Positions 1-4,603 of a DNA stretch of 7,238 nucleotides are shown here, piece after piece. Made by a program: the position numbers and the translations under genes. The first letter of the stretch is position 1. Each line of letters starts with the position of its first letter. The stretch is from contig JAEYXN010000264.1 in the NCBI GenBank assembly GCA_023431285.1, forward strand, positions 1 through 7,238. Direction: 5' to 3'. The notes under the pieces were generated by a model that did not search any database, was not told the origin of the DNA, and was given only the letters and a program-made list of their open reading frames with translations. The DNA comes from Bacteroidota bacterium. GTDB lineage: Bacteria > Bacteroidota > Bacteroidia > Cytophagales > Cyclobacteriaceae.

Positions 1-12
1 CGAATATTCCTT

Positions 13-981
13 ATGCGTCCTCTTTTGACAGCGCTTGCCCTCCTGCTGACCTTGAATGTTACTATGTCACAGTCCGCTCCGGCGGGCTCTCCTGTAGCAA
101 AACACGGTGCTCTGAAAACGTCTGGATCAAAAATCCTTGACGAGCACAACAACGAGGTTCAGCTTTTCGGAATGTCCCTGTTCTGGAGTCAATGGATGGG
201 ACAGTATTATACGGCTGAAACAGTGTCGTGGCTGGCCAAAGATTGGAAGTGTACCATAGTGCGCGCTGCCATGGGAATTGAAGGTGGTGGATATTTGCAA
301 AACCCTGAAAGAGAAAAGCAGAAAATATATACTGTTGTGAATGCTGCTTTGGAAAACGGATTGTATGTCATTATCGACTGGCATGACCACAAAGCAGAAA
401 AGCACGAGAAAGAAGCAATTGAGTTTTTTTCAGAGGTATCTCAAAAGTTTGGAAATCACCCGAACATCATTTACGAAATCTACAATGAACCTCTTGATGT
501 TTCATGGAAAGAGGTGATCAAACCATATTCAGAACGAGTAATCGCAGCGATAAGAAAACACGATCCCGACAATCTGATCGTCTGCGGATCGAGACGTTGG
601 TCTCAACGCGTTGATGAGGCTGCCGCTGATCCCATCAAGGGAACCAACATCGCCTATTCGCTGCACTATTATTCTTCCACGCATAAACAGGATCTCATGG
701 ATATTGCAGAGAAAGCAATCAATATGGGGCTTCCGCTTTTTGTCACCGAGTTTGGGGTCACTGAGGCGTCTGGCCATGGCGTTATAGATCCCGAATTGGC
801 TCAACGTTGGTGGGACTTTCTCGACAAGCACAAGCTGTCCTGGTGTAATTGGTCAGTAGCAGATAAGAAAGAAAATTCAGCAGCGCTGATGCCAGGTACC
901 GGAACGCATAACTGGACCAAAGAATCTCTCACGCGTTCCGGAAATATGGTAAGGGACGAAATCAGACGCCGGGCGGAGTAA
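13..981 (+). CDS. Secreted glycoside hydrolase family 5 (cellulase/endoglucanase type)
   Basis: This 322-residue protein resembles GH5 endo-beta-1,4-glucanases, most like the compact bacterial Cel5A type (subfamily 2), which hydrolyse internal beta-1,4 bonds of cellulose or related glucans with retention of configuration. Residues 1-20 are a signal peptide (Met-Arg, a Leu/Ala-rich core, then Met-Ser-Gln), so it is exported. The catalytic domain spans about residues 40-300. Visible GH5 landmarks are Arg84 (IVRAAMG), Trp123-His124 in IIDWHDH, the acid/base Glu159 in IYEIYNEP, His218 and Tyr220 in SLHYY, the nucleophile Glu246 in FVTEFG, and Trp280 in WCNWS. All expected active-site residues are present. 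There is no carbohydrate-binding module and no recognisable type IX secretion C-terminal domain. The frame is open to the left edge, but the ATG at 13 begins a typical signal peptide and is the likely start. The exact substrate cannot be read from the sequence. It converges on purT with a 5-base gap. Confidence 0.93.
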   Translation: MRPLLTALALLLTLNVTMSQSAPAGSPVAKHGALKTSGSKILDEHNNEVQLFGMSLFWSQWMGQYYTAETVSWLAKDWKCTIVRAAMGIEGGGYLQNPEREKQKIYTVVNAALENGLYVIIDWHDHKAEKHEKEAIEFFSEVSQKFGNHPNIIYEIYNEPLDVSWKEVIKPYSERVIAAIRKHDPDNLIVCGSRRWSQRVDEAAADPIKGTNIAYSLHYYSSTHKQDLMDIAEKAINMGLPLFVTEFGVTEASGHGVIDPELAQRWWDFLDKHKLSWCNWSVADKKENSAALMPGTGTHNWTKESLTRSGNMVRDEIRRRAE

Positions 982-986
982 ATTAA

Positions 987-2183
987 TTAAAGCGAATATC
1001 GAAGCCTTGCTGCGGCGTGGTTTGCCTTACGTCTGGCGTCTTCGATCGACGACCCTTTCGCAAGGCATACTCCAAGTCGCCTTTCACCGCGCACTTCCGG
1101 CTTGCCGAATAATCTGATCTGCGTGTCGGGCTCCGCGAGGGCTTCTTCTATATTGGAGAACACCACATCATCTGAATTTCCTTTCACGAGAATCACAGAA
1201 GATGCGGAAGGTCCAGTTTGGCGAATCACAGGAATGGGAAGTCCAAGGATCGCGCGAACGTGGAGAGCAAACTCCGATAGGTCCTGAGAGATCATCGTTA
1301 CCATTCCGGTGTCGTGAGGGCGTGGAGACACCTCACTGAAGAATACCTCATCACCTTTTACGAAGAACTCCACACCAAAGATTCCCCAGCCTCCCAACGC
1401 ACTGACTACACTGCCAGCGATGTGTTTGGCTTGTTGCAATGCGATATCACTCATGGGATGTGGCTGCCATGACTCATGGTAATCACCGTGTTCCTGACGG
1501 TGTCCGATCGGGTCACAAAATGAAATACCATCCCGGTGACTGATCGTAAGAAGTGTGATCTCATAATCAAAACTGATAAATTCCTCCACGATCACTTTTC
1601 CCGAGCCGGTCCGTCCTCCCTCCTGCGCATAACGCCATGCAGTTTCGATGTCTTCGCGAGTCCGCACTGTGCTTTGTCCCTTTCCTGAAGAACTCATAAT
1701 CGGCTTTACAACACATGGGGTACCAATCTCCTCCACGGCTTTCTCAAACTCATCGAATGTTCCCGCAAAGCGATATCCGGATGTTCTTAATTGAAGCTTC
1801 TCCGCAGCAAGTGAACGGATTCCTTCACGGTTCATGGTAAGCTTCGCCGCGTTTGCTGTAGGAATCACACGGTGTCCCTCCTTTTCAAGCTCGATCAGCG
1901 TATCTGTATTGATGGCTTCAACTTCCGGAACGATCAGATCCGGTTTTTCATCTTCGATTATTCTCCGCAACGCAGCGCCATCGATCATTGAAATGACATA
2001 AGAACGATGGGCCACATGCATCGCGGGTGCGTTGGCGTATCTGTCCACCGCAACCACTTCGACTCCCAGCCTTTGCAGCTCTATCACCACCTCTTTTCCC
2101 AACTCTCCCGACCCGAGCATCAACACTTTGAATGAGGACGCCTTCAGTGGCGCCCCCAGTTTTATTTTTTCATTGGATTCCAT
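987..2183 (-). CDS. purT: Formate-dependent phosphoribosylglycinamide formyltransferase (GAR transformylase 2)
   Basis: This is the PurT enzyme of de novo purine synthesis. It uses ATP and formate to formylate glycinamide ribonucleotide to FGAR, an alternative to the folate-dependent PurN, and acts in the cytoplasm. The 398-residue length fits the family (E. coli PurT is 392). From memory it is close to E. coli PurT along its whole length. The N-terminal pre-ATP-grasp region carries MLGSGELGKE (residues 22-31), VAVDRYANAPAMHVAHRS and IVPEVEAI. The ATP-grasp domain holds the loop VKPIMSSSGKGQS (159-171), the segment GHRQEHGDYHESWQP, and SEVSPRPHDTGMVT (283-296). Glu272 and Glu284 match the Mg-binding glutamates of the E. 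coli enzyme by position. The C-terminal domain includes QIRLFGKPEVRGERRLGV. The ATG at 2183 adds a few residues before the conserved core, which is normal. It is divergent from the 71-residue exported protein across about 350 bases, and convergent with the GH5 gene. No frameshift or missing key residue is seen. Confidence 0.97.
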   Translation of the reverse strand: MESNEKIKLGAPLKASSFKVLMLGSGELGKEVVIELQRLGVEVVAVDRYANAPAMHVAHRSYVISMIDGAALRRIIEDEKPDLIVPEVEAINTDTLIELEKEGHRVIPTANAAKLTMNREGIRSLAAEKLQLRTSGYRFAGTFDEFEKAVEEIGTPCVVKPIMSSSGKGQSTVRTREDIETAWRYAQEGGRTGSGKVIVEEFISFDYEITLLTISHRDGISFCDPIGHRQEHGDYHESWQPHPMSDIALQQAKHIAGSVVSALGGWGIFGVEFFVKGDEVFFSEVSPRPHDTGMVTMISQDLSEFALHVRAILGLPIPVIRQTGPSASSVILVKGNSDDVVFSNIEEALAEPDTQIRLFGKPEVRGERRLGVCLAKGSSIEDARRKANHAAARLRYSL

Positions 2184-2267
2184 TCAAAAGACGAACAAAA
2201 GGGAAAAACCTAATGTAATTTTTAATAACCTAATTCAACTTTTTTATTCCGGTAAACGTTCCATCTA

Positions 2268-2293
2268 CGATAATCGAAGTTATTTATCGATTA
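2268..2293. repeat. Overlapping short dyads
   Basis: TAATCGA at 2271-2277 is mirrored by TCGATTA at 2287-2293, a perfect 7-base inverted repeat with a 9-base spacer. CGATAA at 2268-2273 is also mirrored by TTATCG at 2284-2289. The spacer contains the first copy of TCGAAGTT (2274-2281). The size and spacing suit a dimeric DNA-binding regulator, but no regulator can be named and short AT-rich dyads arise by chance. Confidence 0.35.
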
Positions 2294-2317
2294 GACAAAC
2301 GCTCTGGAATGCCAAAA

Positions 2318-2353
2318 TCGAAGTTTTTGGATTTCTCTTAACAAAAACTTCGA
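2318..2353. repeat. 11-base perfect inverted repeat between purT and the small exported-protein gene
   Basis: TCGAAGTTTTT at 2318-2328 is exactly mirrored by AAAAACTTCGA at 2343-2353, with a 14-base spacer. The arms contain the same TCGAAGTT core that also occurs at 2274-2281. The stem is AT-rich and no clear T-run follows on either strand, so a Rho-independent terminator is not convincing. Because it lies between two divergent genes, where no terminator is expected, an operator or another regulatory dyad is the more natural reading. This is inference. Confidence 0.45.
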
Positions 2354-2386
2354 ATTAAAAAAGAGAAGTTTCACAGCGAAAGGACG

Positions 2387-2394
2387 TAAATTTG
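2387..2394 (+). promoter_or_regulatory. Candidate Bacteroidota-type -7 promoter element (TAnnTTTG)
   Basis: TAAATTTG matches the TAnnTTTG -7 consensus of the Bacteroidota housekeeping sigma factor exactly. A transcript would start at about 2400 and read rightward into the hairpin region and the 71-residue exported protein at 2537, giving a leader of about 135 bases. No good TTG-type -33 element is seen 19-21 bases upstream (the area reads GAAGTTTCAC), so confidence is limited. Confidence 0.4.
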
Positions 2395-2420
2395 TAAAGC
2401 TGATTAATTTAAGGCTTTTA

Positions 2421-2470
2421 GATGAGGAACAGTAGACTTCTCATCGCAGGATACCCACCTCTCAGTATCC
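2421..2470 (+). other. Two tandem hairpins in the putative leader RNA
   Basis: The first hairpin pairs GATGAGGA (2421-2428) with TTCTCATC (2438-2445), eight pairs including one G-U, around a 9-base loop. Three bases later, GGATAC (2449-2454) pairs perfectly with GTATCC (2465-2470) around a 10-base loop. Both lie downstream of the TAAATTTG element and upstream of the 2537 start, so they would sit in the 5' leader of that gene or form the body of a small RNA. I do not recognise a known riboswitch or RNA family, and neither hairpin is followed by a T-run. Confidence 0.35.
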
Positions 2471-2536
2471 AATGAAGCGCCAAGAACGACTCGATCGTTA
2501 ATATTTCAGGCGCCATGTTTAATTATAACCACTCGT

Positions 2537-2752
2537 ATGAAGAGAACTTTATTCATACTTATTGTTGTGACAGCAGTAGTTCTAACCTGGTCAGGATTCA
2601 CGTTCACCACACCTGCACCAGAACAAAAAAAATCCTGTACCGGATATGACGTGATTGAAGCCGGCGTAGGCATCAACTGTTACGGTGATACCATCAGGCT
2701 TACCAAGAAGTTTGGCTATTACGAGGTCGCCGCAAATAACACATCACGGTAG
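2537..2752 (+). CDS. Small exported protein of unknown function (71 aa)
   Basis: I do not recognise this family. Residues 1 to about 22 form a strong signal sequence or membrane anchor: Met-Lys-Arg, then a hydrophobic run of Leu, Ile, Val and Ala, ending near Trp18-Ser-Gly and a Thr-rich stretch. The mature part of about 45 residues has two cysteines, Cys34 and Cys48, flanking a glycine-containing segment (EAGVGIN), followed by a charged, aromatic end (LTKKFGYYEVA). The Cys pair could form a disulfide in the periplasm. It is not an obvious lipoprotein, because there is no lipobox cysteine directly after the hydrophobic core. The clear signal sequence and the upstream TAAATTTG element support it being real. 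No Shine-Dalgarno is visible before the ATG. It ends 47 bases before the DUF1905-type gene on the same strand, so the two may share a transcript. Confidence 0.65.
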   Translation: MKRTLFILIVVTAVVLTWSGFTFTTPAPEQKKSCTGYDVIEAGVGINCYGDTIRLTKKFGYYEVAANNTSR

Positions 2753-2799
2753 ATTTTCTTTCAGATTAGACGTAATTTCACCTCCCGTAGGTTGTCATT

Positions 2800-3303
2800 A
2801 TGTTAAGCTATCGTACCGTCATCCAGAAATTCGATAAGCAGGGAGAAAAAACAGGGTGGTCTTATATTGAGATCACGCGGGCGCAGGCACAAAAGTTGAA
2901 GCCTGGATGCTTCGTCTCTTTCAGAGTCAAAGGTTCAATCGATGAATTTAAGTTTGAGAAGACTGCGCTGCTCCCCATGGGTGAAGGCACATTCATCATG
3001 CCTGTCAATGCCCGCATTCGTCAAGGCACAGGTAAGAAGGCCGGAGATACAGTCAGAGTTCAGCTCGAGGCAGATGATAGAAAGGTGACTATTCCTAATG
3101 AGTTCGTCCGATGCCTGAAAGACGATCCAAAAGCTTACTCATATTTTAATTCCCTTCCCATGGGACATCAGAACTACTTTGCGAAATGGATTGAATCTGC
3201 AAAAACAGTTCAAACCAAAACGAAACGTATTACCATGGCGGTGATCGCCCTGGGCCAAGGGCAGGGATATGCAGAGATGATCCGTGCTAACAAAGGTCGT
3301 TGA
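2800..3303 (+). CDS. DUF1905 / YdeI (OmpD-associated)-like protein
   Basis: This 167-residue protein has the two-part build of the DUF1905 plus YdeI/OmpD-associated family. Residues 1-95 form a beta-rich DUF1905-type domain (starting SYRTVIQKFDKQGEKTGWSY, then FRVKGSIDEFKFEKTALLPMGEGTFIMPVNARIRQ). Residues of about 100-165 are a helical tail with the family signature, here SLPMGHQNYFAKWIESAK (118-135) followed by TKTKRITMAVIAL. The biochemical function is not established. Some relatives are annotated as bacteriocin-protection proteins on limited evidence, so I would not assign that role here. No signal peptide or membrane helix is seen, so it is probably cytoplasmic. The ATG at 2800 begins the conserved part and is a natural start. 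The gene runs directly into arfB from the opposite strand, their stop codons abutting as TGATCA at 3301-3306. Confidence 0.88.
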   Translation: MLSYRTVIQKFDKQGEKTGWSYIEITRAQAQKLKPGCFVSFRVKGSIDEFKFEKTALLPMGEGTFIMPVNARIRQGTGKKAGDTVRVQLEADDRKVTIPNEFVRCLKDDPKAYSYFNSLPMGHQNYFAKWIESAKTVQTKTKRITMAVIALGQGQGYAEMIRANKGR

Positions 3304-3732
3304 TCAAAGTTTCTGTCGCCATTTCTTCTTCTCGGATTGCTTCTTCTTACTCTCTATCCTTTTCTGTTTTGCTGCCTTGGAAGGTTTAGTCTTTTTCCTC
3401 TTCTTCTTCACAACGTACGCCTGACGAAGTATCTGCTCCAGCTTCGCCGTCGCAGTTTCTTTGTTCTCTAACTGCGAGCGTGACTCCTGCACGGCAATAA
3501 CAATCACTCCTTCAACCGTAGCTTTCGAGGATAACCTCGAAAGGAGGAATTCTTTTTCCCCTTCCGTTAGAATTCGTGACCCTGGGATATCGAAACGTGC
3601 CGTCACTTTTGAGTTAACCTTATTCACATTCTGTCCTCCGGGGCCACCACTTCGTGATGTGGTGAACTCCACTTCCGGCAAAATGTCCGCCAGCCCAATC
3701 TTTCTGAATGAATCGTTAAGTGAATTTTCCAC
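3304..3732 (-). CDS. arfB: Alternative ribosome-rescue factor, peptidyl-tRNA hydrolase ArfB (YaeJ)
   Basis: ArfB hydrolyses peptidyl-tRNA on ribosomes stalled at the end of broken mRNAs, a backup to tmRNA trans-translation. The protein has 142 residues (E. coli ArfB is 140). The catalytic loop is SRSGGPGGQNVNKVNSKV (26-43), with the GGQ motif at residues 32-34. As expected for ArfB it lacks the stop-codon recognition domains of RF1 and RF2. The C-terminal tail from about residue 108 is strongly basic (runs such as KKKRKKTK and KKWRQKL). In E. coli ArfB such a tail enters the empty mRNA channel and signals absence of mRNA. The ATG at 3732 is 28 bases after the stop of the yeeZ-like gene upstream on the same strand, so co-transcription is plausible. 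Its stop codon abuts that of the convergent DUF1905-type gene. Confidence 0.95.
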   Translation of the reverse strand: MENSLNDSFRKIGLADILPEVEFTTSRSGGPGGQNVNKVNSKVTARFDIPGSRILTEGEKEFLLSRLSSKATVEGVIVIAVQESRSQLENKETATAKLEQILRQAYVVKKKRKKTKPSKAAKQKRIESKKKQSEKKKWRQKL

Positions 3733-3760
3733 GTCGTGAGTCGTTAAATTTAAATACCTG

Positions 3761-4534
3761 TCAGAATTCCATCTGCATAGGATCAGGAAAACGGAACTGG
3801 TAGCCCAGGGTTTCCTTCAGCCGTGAATTACTTACGATCTTAAAGTCAGCGCGTGCGCCAGTAACAAACTTCGGAGGAGCAACGCCAAGCATTTCAGCGG
3901 TTCGCGAATAAAACTCCTTCCTTTCAGGATGAGCGTCCGCACAACCATTCAACACGACACTCTTTTTGGAGACGACCAGTTTCTGAATGATCTCAATACA
4001 ATCTTCCAGATGAATAATGTTTACAGGAGCCGTTCCATCAGTTTCCTTTCCCGAAAGAAACCGTCCTGGATGGCGTCCTGGACCGACTAGTCCGGCAAAA
4101 CGGATCACTGACACTACAGGAAATCTGGCAACGAAAATCTCTTCGGCCTGCACTAACGGTGAAGATGAATCCGCATCGTCTTCGTACACCACACGGTTAA
4201 GATCGGGATATACCGAAGTTGAACTGACGAAGATAACGTGCTTTACTCCGGACATAAACCCTGACGCACGATCCATCTGCTCCAGATACTCCGTCGCGGT
4301 TTGTTTGCGTAACTTCGGTGGGATCGCTACGACAATGGTCGGCGCATCGAAAAACTCCGGATCTATCGAACTTCCGGAAAGATCAACATGAAAAGGAGTT
4401 ACACCTTTCTCCCTGAGTACAGACAGCTTCTCAGGAGTAGTAGTGGTCCCGTGAACGCTATACCCTGCTGCTGCCAATCTCTCCCCGAGAGGCAACCCAA
4501 GCCACCCGCATCCCAATATTCCGATTCGATCCAT
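3761..4534 (-). CDS. yeeZ: YeeZ-like NAD(P)-binding atypical short-chain dehydrogenase/epimerase family protein
   Basis: This Rossmann-fold protein matches E. coli YeeZ by eye along its length. From the start chosen here it has 257 residues. The nucleotide-binding motif is GCGWLG (8-13), right after a first beta strand. Later blocks are VSSTSVYPDLN (103-113), RFAGLVGPGRHPGRF (145-159), VNIIHLEDCIEII (171-183), NGCADAHPERKEFY (197-209) and the C-terminal FRFPDPMQM. The SDR catalytic YxxxK pattern is not intact: Tyr109 is followed at +4 by Asn113, as in other atypical YeeZ-type SDRs, so dehydrogenase activity is uncertain and the substrate unknown. An in-frame ATG at 4582 would add 16 residues. 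I prefer 4534 because its first strand begins immediately, as in relatives. It lies 69 bases downstream of the S9 peptidase stop and 28 bases upstream of arfB, all on the minus strand. Confidence 0.88.
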   Translation of the reverse strand: MDRIGILGCGWLGLPLGERLAAAGYSVHGTTTTPEKLSVLREKGVTPFHVDLSGSSIDPEFFDAPTIVVAIPPKLRKQTATEYLEQMDRASGFMSGVKHVIFVSSTSVYPDLNRVVYEDDADSSSPLVQAEEIFVARFPVVSVIRFAGLVGPGRHPGRFLSGKETDGTAPVNIIHLEDCIEIIQKLVVSKKSVVLNGCADAHPERKEFYSRTAEMLGVAPPKFVTGARADFKIVSNSRLKETLGYQFRFPDPMQMEF

Positions 4535-4603
4535 GTTGCAAGATACGCTGATCGTTGGATAATGAGACCGTTGCTGCCACAAAGCAGTTGAAAGAAGCTT
4601 TCA

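Larger units (their letters stand above)
2184..2536. other. Divergent AT-rich intergenic region with repeats, dyads and hairpins
   Basis: These 353 bases separate the purT start (-) from the small exported-protein start (+). No credible coding region lies here; the longest tidy ORF from the ATG at 2421 is only 17 codons. The purT-proximal part (2184-2260) is A/T rich with ACCTAAT occurring twice (about 2209 and 2228) and an approximate minus-strand -7 element (TAGGTTTTTC, one mismatch to TAnnTTTG). The middle (2268-2356) holds clustered TCGAAGTT repeats and dyads. The right part (2387-2536) holds a TAnnTTTG element followed by two small hairpins. Each is listed separately. Confidence 0.6.

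Noticed and set aside
2318..2353. Inverted repeat as a Rho-independent terminator
   Set aside because: The stem is AT-rich with a 14-base loop, no clean T-run follows on either strand, and it lies between two divergent gene starts where no transcript is expected to end.
2032..2358. 108-codon plus-strand ORF across the start of purT and into the intergenic region
   Set aside because: Most of it is antisense to strongly conserved purT sequence, the Ser/Thr-rich translation looks like a shadow, and the rest crosses an AT-rich regulatory region.
2421..2474. 17-codon ORF (ATG at 2421) as a leader peptide
   Set aside because: There is no run of codons for one amino acid, no ribosome-binding site and no coupling to the gene at 2537. 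It coincides with the hairpins, which explain the sequence better.
4017..4391. 124-codon plus-strand ORF antisense to the yeeZ-like gene, and similar antisense ORFs in GH5, arfB and the S9 peptidase
   Set aside because: Each lies wholly or almost wholly within a gene with clear family motifs on the other strand or frame, and none shows a domain or signal of its own.
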